Positions 40,793-49,710 of a DNA stretch of 64,000 bases are shown here, piece after piece (position 1 is the first letter of the stretch; each line of letters begins with the position of its first letter). Under the pieces are notes generated by a model. That model saw only the letters and a list, made by a program, of their open reading frames with translations. It was not told where the DNA came from and made no database searches. The translations under genes and the position numbers were made by a program. This DNA is from Actinomadura coerulea (GTDB lineage Bacteria; Actinomycetota; Actinomycetes; Streptosporangiales; Streptosporangiaceae): contig NZ_JACHMQ010000001.1 of the NCBI RefSeq assembly GCF_014208105.1, forward strand, positions 6,572,001-6,636,000. The letters are read 5' to 3'.

Positions 40793-41965
40793 GTGCGCAC
40801 CGAACCGATCCACCGCGGGGCCGAGTGCCCGCAGGGTCGGCCGCCGCACGCCCTCCCCTCGCTCCTGGTGCGCCTGGTCGCCGTCGCGGGCTTCGCGTTC
40901 GCGGGATGGCTCGCGCTCTCCGCGCTGACCCACTCCGCCTTCGCCGCCGAGCGGGCCACGCGCCCCGCCGCCGCCCCGGACGACCACGGGCTGCTCGACC
41001 AGACCCCGCGCGTCGCCAACCTGGACGGCACGGCCGCCATCCGCCACCTCACCACCGCCCCCGACCACCGGCCCCACAACGGCCACCCCGGTCAGGGCAA
41101 GACCGGTCAGTCCCACCACAACGGCAGTCACGCCGGACAGACCCGCCACGACGCCGGTCACGCCGGTCACGCCGGTCAGGCTGGTGGCGCTGGTCAGGGT
41201 GGGCAGGGGCGCGACGGTGGGCTGGAGGGTCACGATCGGCATGCCGGGGCTTCGGCCGGCGGCGTGCCGGGATCTCTCTCCGAGGCCGTTTCGGGCTCCG
41301 TTCCCGGCGCGGGCTCTGGTCCCGGGCTCGGCTCGGGTCCTCTCTCCGGCGCTGTTGCCGGTGGGGTGCGGGAGATCGGGGAGAACCCCGTCACGTACCT
41401 GCGGGCGCGGCAGCAGGATGTGCTCGACGGCAAGGACGAGGCCGTCCGTCAGTTGCGGGACGTGGCCGACGAGGCCGGGGTGCCGCCCGTGCGGGTGTCC
41501 GACCTCCTTCAGACGCGTCCCGTCATCGGGGACCTCGTCCACCGGGTGACGGACCAGCAGCCGATGCCGCAGGACGATGCGGCGCCCGGTGCCCAGCCGG
41601 GGCCGAAGGAGCGGCGCGGCGTCGGCCAGGAGCGGGTCGAAGCGGCGCCCGCCGCCGAGGCGCACGCCAGGTCCGCCCCCGTCCCGGTCGCGGTGAGCGC
41701 GGGCGGACCGGCGCACAGGAGCGCCGAGCCCTGCACGGGCTGCCGCGGCGACCACCGCGCTCCGTCTCCCGATCCCGCGCTGCCGTCCGGTCAGGACGCT
41801 CCGCGCGGCGGCGGCTCGGCGGGCGGGCACCCGTTCGCCCCGGTCGCCGACCTCCTCAACCGCCAGTACCCGGCGGCGCCGTCCGCGGCGGACCCGGGCA
41901 CCTTCCGCCGTACGGCGCTGCGCGACCTGGCCGCGCCCGGCGGCCCCTCCGTCGTCCCCGACTAG
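40793..41965 (+). CDS. Secreted Gly/His/Pro-rich surface protein
   Basis: A 390-residue exported protein. A signal peptide or anchor spans about residues 21-48 (LLVRLVAVAGFAFAGWLALS) with likely cleavage after FAA. The mature protein is low-complexity: a Gly/His/Gln part (residues about 95-150), a Gly/Ser/Pro part, a small helical region (LRARQQDVLDGKDEAVRQLR; SDLLQTRPVIGDLVHRV) and a disordered tail with a CTGC pair. AGAGGAAG precedes the GTG. I do not recognise the family. It lies just before the chaplin gene and may be another surface-coat component. Confidence 0.72.
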   Translation: MRTEPIHRGAECPQGRPPHALPSLLVRLVAVAGFAFAGWLALSALTHSAFAAERATRPAAAPDDHGLLDQTPRVANLDGTAAIRHLTTAPDHRPHNGHPGQGKTGQSHHNGSHAGQTRHDAGHAGHAGQAGGAGQGGQGRDGGLEGHDRHAGASAGGVPGSLSEAVSGSVPGAGSGPGLGSGPLSGAVAGGVREIGENPVTYLRARQQDVLDGKDEAVRQLRDVADEAGVPPVRVSDLLQTRPVIGDLVHRVTDQQPMPQDDAAPGAQPGPKERRGVGQERVEAAPAAEAHARSAPVPVAVSAGGPAHRSAEPCTGCRGDHRAPSPDPALPSGQDAPRGGGSAGGHPFAPVADLLNRQYPAAPSAADPGTFRRTALRDLAAPGGPSVVPD

Positions 41966-41976
41966 AAGACCCCCGC

Positions 41977-41994
41977 CCGGCCGCTGACGGCCGG
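41977..41994. terminator. Short hairpin after the secreted protein gene
   Basis: CCGGCCG pairs with CGGCCGG over a CTGA loop, 11 bp after the stop. The 7-bp stem is short; a weak terminator. Confidence 0.4.
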
Positions 41995-42164
41995 CTCCCG
42001 GCGGCCGCGTGCGCGACGCACGCCGCCCGCCCTCACCTCGATCTTTCCCGGAAACGCAACGGCCGCGCCTGGCCGCTGCCGGTCCTGCGCCCACCCGGAT
42101 GGTGCCGCGCAGCGATCACACCGATCACCACCGATTCGCAACGAACCGACAGGAGCAACACATC

Positions 42165-43175
42165 ATGCGCATCTGGTCCAGGAACACCGGCCGCGCCGCT
42201 CTGGTGGCCGCGAGCGCCCTCGCCGTCGGAGCCGCCTTCGTCACCGCGGTCCCCGCCAGCGCCGACGAGTCGTTCGGCGGCGGCCACGGCGGCGGCCACG
42301 GCGTCGACATGACCAGCGCCGGCAACTTCGGGCTGCTGAACGGCACCCAGGTGTTCGCGCCGATCAGCATCCCCGTCAACGTCTGCGGCAACGCCATCGC
42401 GGTCGCCGGGCTCTCGCGGGCCCAGTGCAAGGGCGGCGCGTCCGTCAAGAGCAACCACCGGGAGGCCGGCTCGGGCTACCGGACGGCCGGCGACTGGGGC
42501 GGCGGCGGCTGGGGCGGCGAGCACGGCGGCCGCGGCGTCGACATGACGAGCGCCGGCAACTTCGGGCTGCTGAACGGCACCCAGGTGTTCGCGCCGATCA
42601 GCATCCCGATCGACGTCTGCGGCAACGCCGTCGGCATCCTCGGCGCGGCGCAGGCCGCCTGCAAGGGCGGCGCGTCCGTCAAGCGGCACGGCGACCCCAA
42701 GGTGAAGATGACGAGCAAGGGCAACTTCGGCGCCGCGAACGGCACCCAGGCCTACATCCCGATCAAGGCCCCGATCAACGCGTGCGGCAACGCCGTCTCG
42801 CTGCTCGGCCTCGCGGAGGCGAGCTGCAAGGGCGGGGCGACCGTCGAGGAGGGGCACGGCCACAAGGAGATGCCGCCCACCCTGCGGACGCCCAAGAAGA
42901 AGCCGTACAAGCCGTCCAAGCACCGTCCGGCCGCCAAGCACAAGAAGCTGCCCTCGACGATGCGCTCGGAAGGCTCCCGCATCGCCAACACCGCGCCGAA
43001 GGCCGCCCCGAACTACCGCCGCGCGGACGCCCTGCCCGCCGTCAAAGGGTTCGTGGACGGGCTCAGGAGCGCCGTGAAGGTGCCCGGTGTGGACGTCAAG
43101 CCCGGCCAGATCGGCCCGAAGGTGCCCGCGGGCAAGGACGCGCCCGTCACCCTCGGCTCTCCGGTCCTGCGCTGA
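42165..43175 (+). CDS. Secreted protein with three chaplin domains
   Basis: A 336-residue exported protein. The signal peptide ends near residue 33 (VPASA). Three chaplin domains follow at about residues 52-94, 130-172 and 187-226, each with NFG.xNGTQ, a CGNA motif and a second Cys in CKGGA (Cys 74/88, 152/166, 207/221). A basic tail (PKKKPYKPSKHRPAAKHKK and onward) follows in place of the LAxTG sorting signal and membrane anchor of long chaplins. Chaplins coat aerial hyphae and spores as hydrophobic amyloid fibrils. AGGAG is 10 nt before the ATG. Confidence 0.93.
   Translation: MRIWSRNTGRAALVAASALAVGAAFVTAVPASADESFGGGHGGGHGVDMTSAGNFGLLNGTQVFAPISIPVNVCGNAIAVAGLSRAQCKGGASVKSNHREAGSGYRTAGDWGGGGWGGEHGGRGVDMTSAGNFGLLNGTQVFAPISIPIDVCGNAVGILGAAQAACKGGASVKRHGDPKVKMTSKGNFGAANGTQAYIPIKAPINACGNAVSLLGLAEASCKGGATVEEGHGHKEMPPTLRTPKKKPYKPSKHRPAAKHKKLPSTMRSEGSRIANTAPKAAPNYRRADALPAVKGFVDGLRSAVKVPGVDVKPGQIGPKVPAGKDAPVTLGSPVLR
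42301..42607 (+). repeat. 73-bp direct repeat inside the chaplin gene
   Basis: Positions 42301-42373 and 42535-42607 are identical except for one base. They encode the first halves of chaplin domains 1 and 2. The third domain is diverged, so domain 1 or 2 was copied recently or is kept alike by gene conversion. Confidence 0.9.
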
Positions 43176-43220
43176 GCACGTGTCGGCCTGGATGACGATC
43201 CGCGGCCGATGAACAGCGGA

Positions 43221-43248
43221 GAAGGGGCGGCAGACGTGCCGCCCCTTC
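43221..43248. terminator. Terminator after the chaplin gene
   Basis: A perfect 12-bp stem (43221-43232 with 43237-43248) closed by a GACG loop separates the chaplin gene from the sortase gene. Confidence 0.85.
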
Positions 43249-43286
43249 CCCATGTCAGCAGAGTCCCGAGCTAGGGAGAGGGAGCC

Positions 43287-43856
43287 ATGCTCGACCGAAA
43301 GTCCCTGTTCGCGGCGGCTCTCGCCGTGTGCTGCGCGGTGCCCGTCCTCGGCGCCGCGACCGGGGCGCGGGCCGCGCGGGCGGCCGCGGCTCCGGCCGCG
43401 GCTCCGGCGGCGGTCACCGCGGCCCGGCCGCGGACCGGCGTGATGATCGCGCAGATCCGGATCAAGCGGATGGGCCTGAAGATGGGCGTCCGGCAGGGCG
43501 TCAGCGAGGGGGTGCTGCGGCGCGGCGTCGGGCACTACCCGGGGACGGCGCTCCCCGGGCAGGAGGGCAACACCGTCCTGCTCGGCCACCGGACGACCTG
43601 GCGCGCCCCGTTCTACCAGCTCGACAGGCTGCGGCGCGGCGACCGGATCGTCCTGCGGGTGGGCCGCAGGTCCTACGTGTACCGGGTGCGGACCAGGCGC
43701 GTCGTCGACCCGCGGGACCGGCGGGCGCTGGAGCCGGTGCCGTTCAAGCGGGCCAGCGCGCCCCACGGCAGGTACCTCACGCTCGTCACCTGCACGCCCA
43801 GGGGCTCGGACCGGCACCGCCTCGTCGTCGTCGGCCGGATCGAATCCCGACGCTGA
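43287..43856 (+). CDS. Class E-like sortase
   Basis: A 189-residue exported transpeptidase. A signal anchor spans about residues 6-29. The catalytic residues are His101 (LLGHRTTW), Cys169 (LVTCTPRG) and Arg178 (RHRLVVVG), all in the correct order and spacing. GGGAGAGGG precedes the ATG. Sortases of this class attach LAxTG-type proteins, including long chaplins, to peptidoglycan. No substrate with a sorting signal is encoded nearby; the neighbouring chaplin lacks one. At 189 residues it is on the short side for class E. Confidence 0.9.
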   Translation: MLDRKSLFAAALAVCCAVPVLGAATGARAARAAAAPAAAPAAVTAARPRTGVMIAQIRIKRMGLKMGVRQGVSEGVLRRGVGHYPGTALPGQEGNTVLLGHRTTWRAPFYQLDRLRRGDRIVLRVGRRSYVYRVRTRRVVDPRDRRALEPVPFKRASAPHGRYLTLVTCTPRGSDRHRLVVVGRIESRR

Positions 43857-43908
43857 CTCCTCGTCCTCCGCGGCGGGACGCTGGGACGGCGCGTGCGGCT
43901 CGCGCCGC

Positions 43909-44934
43909 TCAGCGCCCGCCGTAGAGGGCGATCAGCCCGTCGTAGTCCCCCTTGCCGAGCGTCGCGGGCCCGTTGTCGCAGGACGCGAGGGACGGCGTCA
44001 TCGTGAGCATGCGGTGCTCGGCGCCCTCGACGTGGGAGAGGCCGAAGACGTGGCCCGCCTCGTGCGCCGCGACCGCCTCGGCGGAGTAGCTCCCGGACGG
44101 GCACGTCCCGCCGGTCCACCACCGCTTGCCGTGCGCCTGGACGGCCATGTCCGTCTCGACCGTCGTCGGGCCGGAGAACCACGTGCAGGTCGCCGCGAGG
44201 ACGGGGGTCTCGGCGCTCGGCATGGCCAGCCAGCCGAACGTGTTGACCCGGTCCCGGGTCCCGCAGGCGGCGGCGCGCGTCACGTTCGGGGGGCGGCCGC
44301 CCTGGCCCGCGTAGCGCTCGGTCACGTCCGGCGGAGGCGTGAAGCGCCCCGCGCCCGTGCAGTCGGTGCGTGCCCCGGGTACGGCGGCGATGCCTCTGGC
44401 GATGGGGTCCCTCGGCAGCCCGGCCGTCCCGGCGTAGTAGCTCCACCGGACGGCGGAGCCCTTGGGCCACTTGCTGGGCTGGGGACGGTACGCGCCGTCC
44501 TGGCACGCCTGCGCCGGCGCCCGGAACTGGCGCGGCCTGCCCTGCGGCACCCGGTCGCCGTGCGTGCCGATCGTGATCTCACCCGCCCGGGAGTTCACCC
44601 CGATGTGCAGTTCGGCGGCCCCGTCGGTGCGCAGCGCGTACGCGATCAGGGAGGTGCCGTCGGACGGGACGGTCGCCGTGAGGCCGTTCGCGCCGCGCAC
44701 CGTCCGGCCGCGCAGGTCGCAGTCGGCGATCTTGATCTTCTGCGGCATCGCGCGGGCGGTGAGCGTCCCGCCGGGCTTGCACCAGCCGGGCGGGCGCCGG
44801 ACCGCGGCGGCCCCGGCCCCCGTGAACGCGGTGCACGCCAGGGCGGCCGACACCGCCGCCGTGATCGCCAGTGGGACCGCCAGCGGGGCCGGCCCCGTCC
44901 GTGACCGCCGGGCCGCCCGAGAAAAGTCGCGCAT
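43909..44934 (-). CDS. Secreted matrixin-type zinc metalloprotease
   Basis: A 341-residue exported protease. A signal segment covers about residues 17-47. The zinc motif HEAGHVFGLSH is at residues 291-301, followed by a Met-turn (HRMLTMTPS), which defines metzincins; the fold resembles the M10 matrixins. The N-terminal 180 residues contain paired Cys and may be a pro-domain or binding domain. It is convergent with the sortase gene. A role in remodelling surface proteins is inference. Confidence 0.87.
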   Translation of the reverse strand: MRDFSRAARRSRTGPAPLAVPLAITAAVSAALACTAFTGAGAAAVRRPPGWCKPGGTLTARAMPQKIKIADCDLRGRTVRGANGLTATVPSDGTSLIAYALRTDGAAELHIGVNSRAGEITIGTHGDRVPQGRPRQFRAPAQACQDGAYRPQPSKWPKGSAVRWSYYAGTAGLPRDPIARGIAAVPGARTDCTGAGRFTPPPDVTERYAGQGGRPPNVTRAAACGTRDRVNTFGWLAMPSAETPVLAATCTWFSGPTTVETDMAVQAHGKRWWTGGTCPSGSYSAEAVAAHEAGHVFGLSHVEGAEHRMLTMTPSLASCDNGPATLGKGDYDGLIALYGGR

Positions 44935-45286
44935 ATCGGTTCTCCGATGTGTGGGAACGTCCCTCGCAGTCTTTGCGGGCGGCCGGGCGGCGACAACCGC
45001 GCCCGTATAAAATGATCACCATCTTGACAAAGGCGCCATTCGCGAATGAGTTGCTTGTGGGTTTATGTCGGGAAAAGTGCGGTGGGGCGCGTGAGGTGGT
45101 TATAGTAAATATGGAGTAAACCGTTTTCCATCATGCCGCAAACGCGTTTATAGCGACCATGTTCGGAAAAGCAGCAGGTAACGCGGCAACTCGGGATCAA
45201 CTGAACACCGCTACCGAGTGGCGGGCTCCACCTCCCCCCGGCCCCCCGCCGTCCGGGAGCGTTCACGGAAAGCGGAGGTGCTCAAC
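44935..45286. other. AT-rich divergent intergenic region
   Basis: These 352 bp separate the metalloprotease from the PRC-barrel gene and are strikingly AT-rich between 45003 and 45180. TTGACA occurs at 45024-45029 with TGAGTT 17 bp on as a weak -10. Two similar stretches, GTTTATGTCG...GGAAAAG (from 45061) and GTTTATAGCG...GGAAAAG (from 45147), form an imperfect direct repeat. The region probably holds regulated promoters for both genes. Confidence 0.5.
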
Positions 45287-46327
45287 GTGCAGACGCAGAC
45301 ACAGGTGCGGGAGCTCATGGGGATGAGCGTGACCGACACCCACGGCACGAAGGTCGGCACGGTCAAGCAGGTCTACCTCAACGACGACTCCGGGTCGCCG
45401 GAGTGGGTGACCGTGCACACCGGCTGGTTCGGGATGCGCGAGAGCTTCGTCCCTCTGTCGGGGGCCCGCAAGGCCCAGGACGCCCTGCAGGTCCCGTACG
45501 ACAAGGAGACCATCAAGGGCGCCCCGAACGTCGACGCCGACGAGCACCTGTCGCATGCGCAGATCGTTGACCTGTACAGGCACTACGGAGTGCGTCCCCC
45601 GGGCGGCCGCCGCACGGGCGGGGAGACGGGAACGGGCACGTCCGAGACGACCGGGAGCGCGGGGACGGCGGGAGACACGGGCACCTCCGAGCCGAGCGAG
45701 ACCGCCGGCACCCGGGGCGCCGCCGGCACCGCGGGCACGACCGGAACCACCGGGACCACCCCGACCACCGAGTCCGCCGAGACGGCCGGGACCGCGGGCA
45801 CGACGGGCGCCGCGGGGATGGCCGTCCACCCCGAGCGCGGCAAGCGCGGCGCGGCGGGCGAGCGGGCCGCCGGGCGGACGATGCCGCCCCAGTCGGCGCG
45901 CGAGGGCGCCGAGACGCCGATGACCGAGATCACCCGGTCGGAGGAGCAGATGCGCATCGGCACCGAGCGGCACGAGGCCGGCCGCGTCCGGGTGCGCAAG
46001 TGGATCGAGACCGAGACGGTCGAGCAGACGATCCCGGTCTCGCACGAGGAGATCCGGATCGACCGCGAGCCCATCGCCGGCGGCCGCCCGGACCCGAAGG
46101 TGACGATCTCCGAGGCCGACCAGGAGATCATCCTCTACGAGGAGCGCCCGGTCATCTCCAAGGAGACCGTGCCGGTCGAGCGCGTCCGGCTCCGCACCGA
46201 GCAGGTGCAGGACGAGCAGACCGTCCGCGGCGAGCTCCGCAAGGAGCGCATCGAGGTCACGCGCGACGACGGCGCCCGCGGTCCCCACCGTGAGGAGCCG
46301 GGGAAGGGCGGCCGGCCCTCCGCGTGA
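45287..46327 (+). CDS. PRC-barrel and DUF2382 stress protein
   Basis: A 346-residue soluble protein. A PRC-barrel domain lies at about residues 5-75 (ELMGMSVTDTHGTKVGTVKQ), then a low-complexity Gly/Thr/Glu linker (about 105-200, for example TAGTTGTTGTTPTTESAETA), then a DUF2382 domain (about 205-340: SEEQMRIGTERHEAGRVRVR; the segment EVTRDDG near the end). GGAGG precedes the GTG. This pairing is found in stress-induced bacterial proteins; the biochemical role is unknown. Confidence 0.9.
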   Translation: MQTQTQVRELMGMSVTDTHGTKVGTVKQVYLNDDSGSPEWVTVHTGWFGMRESFVPLSGARKAQDALQVPYDKETIKGAPNVDADEHLSHAQIVDLYRHYGVRPPGGRRTGGETGTGTSETTGSAGTAGDTGTSEPSETAGTRGAAGTAGTTGTTGTTPTTESAETAGTAGTTGAAGMAVHPERGKRGAAGERAAGRTMPPQSAREGAETPMTEITRSEEQMRIGTERHEAGRVRVRKWIETETVEQTIPVSHEEIRIDREPIAGGRPDPKVTISEADQEIILYEERPVISKETVPVERVRLRTEQVQDEQTVRGELRKERIEVTRDDGARGPHREEPGKGGRPSA

Positions 46328-46770
46328 CCTGACACCGACCACCCCGGATGGCGGAGCGTCCCGCCGGTCGATACTCACCCGCCGGCCGGCGGGGCACCCT
46401 GCTTCGGCGCGTTCGCGGACGGCGGGCCTCCGTGCGGAGGCCCGCCGTCCCCGTGTGGCCGGGTGTGGCCGGGTGTGGTCGCCGGGGCCGGAGCCGCGGC
46501 ACGTTCCACCGGGGTGCGCGCGTCCCGAAAGCACAGCGGCCGGACGGCCGCGGCACGCGTGTTCCCGTCAAGCCCTCTTCCATGTTTTCGACAAGGCGGC
46601 GGCCGGGCCGGTGAAGATCCATTGACAGCCGCCCGGCGGCGGGGGAGGTTCCAGGTGACGTCGCCTGCGCAGGGGTCGCGGCCGTCCGGGCGAGCCGTGG
46701 CCCCGGCGTCGGGCCGTGCGCGGTCCGCCGGGCCGCGCGGCGTCCTTCGGAGCGACCCAGGAGGGACGAG
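46328..46770. other. Intergenic region before the GH3 gene
   Basis: This 443-bp gap contains the terminator at 46417-46450, a short GTGTGGCCGG tandem repeat from about 46454, and TTGACA at 46622-46627 with a poor -10 (GAGGTT) 17 bp further. No coding frame with the right codon bias was seen. Confidence 0.5.
46417..46450 (+). terminator. Terminator after the DUF2382 gene
   Basis: A perfect 15-bp stem (46417-46431 with 46436-46450) closed by GTGC. Confidence 0.85.
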
Positions 46771-48699
46771 TTGCCACACTCCCGCAGACGAGCCATCGCC
46801 ACCCGGATCGGGCGATCACTGGTCGCGCTCGCGACCGTCGCCGCCCTGCCGTCGGCCCTCGCGGCGCCGGCCGCCGTGGCCGACGCCCCCCGCCGGGCCC
46901 CGTACCTGGACCCGCGGCTGCCCGTGGCGGACCGGGTGAAGGACCTGCTCGGCCGCATGACCCTCGAAGAGAAGATCGGCCAGATGGCGCAGGCCGAGCG
47001 CGGCGCCGTCGACGGCGACCGCGACCAGATCACGAAGCTGGCCCTCGGGTCCGTGCTGTCCGGCGGGGGATCGACGCCCGCCGACAACACCCCCGCGGGC
47101 TGGGCCGACATGGTCGACGCCTACCAGTCCAAGGCCCTGGCGACCCGCCTGAAGATCCCGCTCCTGTACGGGGTCGACTCGGTGCACGGCCACAACAACC
47201 TCGTCGGCGCCACCGTCTTCCCGCACAACATCGCGATGGGCGCGACCCGCGACCCAGGCCTCGTCCGCCGCGAGGAGCAGATCACGGCCATCGAGACGAA
47301 GGCGACCGGGCCCCAGTGGGTGTTCGCCCCCTGCGTCTGCGTCACCCGTGACCTGCGGTGGGGGCGCGCCTACGAGAGCTTCGGCGAGGACCCGCGCCTC
47401 GTGATCCAGATGGAGACCGGCCTGGAGGGCTTCGAGGGACGGCGCAAGGGTGATCTCGCCACGAACCGGCACGTCCTGGCGACGGCCAAGCACTTCGCGG
47501 GTGACGGCGACACGGTGTTCGGCTCGTCCACCAGCGGCACGTACACGATCGACCAGGGCGTCACCGTCACCGACCGCGAGCACTTCGCGGCGGTCGACCT
47601 CGCCCCCTACGTCGTGGCGGTCAAGAAGTACGGCGTCGGCAGCATCATGCCGTCGTTCTCCAGCGTGGACTGGAAGGAGGACGGCGTCGGCGACCCGGTG
47701 AAGATGAGCGCGCACAGGGAGCTGCTGACCGACGTCCTGAAGAAGAAGATCGGGTTCGACGGCTTCCTCATCAGCGACTGGGAGGCCATCCACCAGATCC
47801 CGGGCGACTACGCCACGCAGGTCCGCACGTCGGTGAACGCCGGCATGGACATGTTCATGGAGCCCTACAGCACGCCGCAGTTCGTCCAGACGCTGCTGGC
47901 GGAGGTGCGGGCGGGACGCGTGCCGATGCCGCGGATCGACGACGCGGTGAGCCGCATCCTCAAGGCCAAGTTCGAGCTCGGCCTGTTCGAGCACCCGTAC
48001 ACCGACCGCGCCAACGCCAAGACGATCGGGTCGCCCGAGCACCGCGCGGTCGCCCGCGAGGCCGTCGCCAAGTCGCAGGTGCTGCTGAAGAACTCCGGGA
48101 ACGCGCTGCCGCTGCGCGGGAACCAGCGCGTCTACGTGGCCGGGGCCAACGCCGACGACATCGGCAACCAGGCCGGCGGCTGGACGGTCACCTGGCAGGG
48201 CTCGTCGGGCGCCATCATCCCGGGCACGACGATCCTGGACGGCATCAAGCAGAACTCGTCCCGGGTCACCTACAGCCAGGACGCGTCGGCGCCGACCGCC
48301 GGCAACGACGTCGGCATCGTCGTGGTCGGCGAGAAGCCCTACGCCGAGGGGGTCGGCGACGTCGGCAACGGCCACACGCTGAACCTCTCCGACGCGGACA
48401 AGGCCGCCGTCGACAAGGTCTGCTCCGCGATCAGGACCTGTGTCGTCCTGGACGTCGCGGGGCGCCCGCAGATCGTCACCGACCAGCTGGCGAAGACGGA
48501 CGCGTTCGTCATGTCCTGGCTGCCCGGCAGCGAGGGCGCGGGCGTCGCGGACGTCCTGTTCGGCAGGCGCCCGTTCACCGGCAGGCTCCCGGTGACGTGG
48601 CCGCGCGGCGAGGCCCAGGAGCCGATCAACGTCGGCGACCGGGACTACCGGCCCCTGTTCCCCTACGGCTACGGCCTCAGGACCCGCGTCCGCCACTGA
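46771..48699 (+). CDS. Secreted glycoside hydrolase family 3 beta-glucosidase
   Basis: A 642-residue exported enzyme that starts with TTG; AGGAGG 6 nt upstream supports this start. A twin-arginine-like or Sec signal peptide covers about residues 1-38 (SRRRAIATRIGRSLVALATV). The GH3 N-terminal barrel has KHFAGDG and the nucleophile Asp336 in FLISDWEAI; the C-terminal GH3_C domain has NQAGGWTVTWQGSSG. This matches exo-beta-1,3/1,4-glucanases such as plant ExoI-like proteins. It probably degrades glucans outside the cell. Confidence 0.93.
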   Translation: MPHSRRRAIATRIGRSLVALATVAALPSALAAPAAVADAPRRAPYLDPRLPVADRVKDLLGRMTLEEKIGQMAQAERGAVDGDRDQITKLALGSVLSGGGSTPADNTPAGWADMVDAYQSKALATRLKIPLLYGVDSVHGHNNLVGATVFPHNIAMGATRDPGLVRREEQITAIETKATGPQWVFAPCVCVTRDLRWGRAYESFGEDPRLVIQMETGLEGFEGRRKGDLATNRHVLATAKHFAGDGDTVFGSSTSGTYTIDQGVTVTDREHFAAVDLAPYVVAVKKYGVGSIMPSFSSVDWKEDGVGDPVKMSAHRELLTDVLKKKIGFDGFLISDWEAIHQIPGDYATQVRTSVNAGMDMFMEPYSTPQFVQTLLAEVRAGRVPMPRIDDAVSRILKAKFELGLFEHPYTDRANAKTIGSPEHRAVAREAVAKSQVLLKNSGNALPLRGNQRVYVAGANADDIGNQAGGWTVTWQGSSGAIIPGTTILDGIKQNSSRVTYSQDASAPTAGNDVGIVVVGEKPYAEGVGDVGNGHTLNLSDADKAAVDKVCSAIRTCVVLDVAGRPQIVTDQLAKTDAFVMSWLPGSEGAGVADVLFGRRPFTGRLPVTWPRGEAQEPINVGDRDYRPLFPYGYGLRTRVRH

Positions 48700-48711
48700 C
48701 CGGGGTCCGGC

Positions 48712-48747
48712 GGCGGGGCCGGCCGCCCTCGGGCGGCCGGTCCCGCC
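48712..48747 (+). terminator. Terminator after the GH3 gene
   Basis: A 17-bp stem (48712-48728 with 48731-48747) with a single G/T wobble and a tight loop, 13 bp after the stop. Confidence 0.8.
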
Positions 48748-48872
48748 GGCCATGACTCCGCAGCTCATCGGCCCGCCCGCCCCGGGTCCGGTTTATCCCG
48801 CTTCCGATGGGTGAGGCTGCCTCCAGCGCCCGATGGCGGAGCGCTCTGCTGATCGGCACAAGGGGAGACCGG

Positions 48873-49709
48873 GTGGAACGGGAGCCGCGGACGGCGTTCG
48901 TCCTCGGGGGCGGAGGCGTGCTCGGCGCGCACGAGGTCGGCATGCTCCGGGCGCTGCGGGAGACCGGCGTCCGTCCCGACCTCGTCGTCGGGACCTCGAT
49001 CGGCGCGCTCAACGGCGCGCTCGTCGCGGCCGGGCCGGACGCGGCGGTCGAGCGGCTCACCAGCCTGTGGTCGGACGAGTCCGTCCGCGACGTGTTCGGC
49101 TCGCCCGTGCTCGCCCGGCTGTGGAGGCTCGCCCGGTCCGGCACGCACCTGCACTCCAACGAGCCGCTGCGCCGCATGCTGGACGAGCTGCTCCCCGTCC
49201 CGTCGTTCGAGGAGCTGGAGGTCCCCTTCCAGTGCGTCGCCGCCGGGATCGAGACGGCGATGGCGCACTGGTTCACCGAGGGCCCGCTGATCCCGGCGGT
49301 GCTCGCGTCGTCGGCCGCGCCGGGGCTGCTGCCCCCCGTCCGGGTGGGGGAGCGGCACTACTACGACGGCGGCCTCGTTCACAGCATCCCGGTCAGCCGG
49401 GCCGTCATGCTCGGCGCCACCGACATCTACGTCCTGCACGTCGGCCGGATCGAGCGCGACCTCGCGCCGCCGCGCCGGCCCTGGGAGGTCGGCCTGGTCG
49501 CGTTCGAGATCGCGCGCCGGCACCGGTTCTTCGAGGAGATGGCGAACCTCCCGGACGGCCTGACCGTCCACGTCCTGCCCGCCGGGGCCAGGTCGCAGAA
49601 GGCGGGAGTCGACCTCACCCAGGTCCGCTACAGGAACGCGTCCGGAATCCAGGCTCACATCGAACGCGCCTATCAGGCATCTTTGAGGTACCTGAAAGAG
49701 CGAGCGTGA
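48873..49709 (+). CDS. Patatin-like phospholipase
   Basis: A 278-residue lipid acyl hydrolase. The oxyanion GGGG is at residues 12-15, the nucleophile Ser42 is in GTSIG, and the catalytic Asp165 is in YDGG. The GTG at 48873 has AAGGGGAG upstream; earlier in-frame starts exist but lack a signal. There is no signal peptide. The next gene, a PlsC-type acyltransferase, begins 1 bp after the stop, so the two are coupled and probably act together in membrane lipid remodelling. Confidence 0.9.
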   Translation: MEREPRTAFVLGGGGVLGAHEVGMLRALRETGVRPDLVVGTSIGALNGALVAAGPDAAVERLTSLWSDESVRDVFGSPVLARLWRLARSGTHLHSNEPLRRMLDELLPVPSFEELEVPFQCVAAGIETAMAHWFTEGPLIPAVLASSAAPGLLPPVRVGERHYYDGGLVHSIPVSRAVMLGATDIYVLHVGRIERDLAPPRRPWEVGLVAFEIARRHRFFEEMANLPDGLTVHVLPAGARSQKAGVDLTQVRYRNASGIQAHIERAYQASLRYLKERA

Positions 49710-49710
49710 G

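Noticed and set aside
43857-43908. Terminator between the sortase and metalloprotease genes
   Set aside because: Only a 6-bp stem with loop of 7 could be drawn; not above chance at this GC content.
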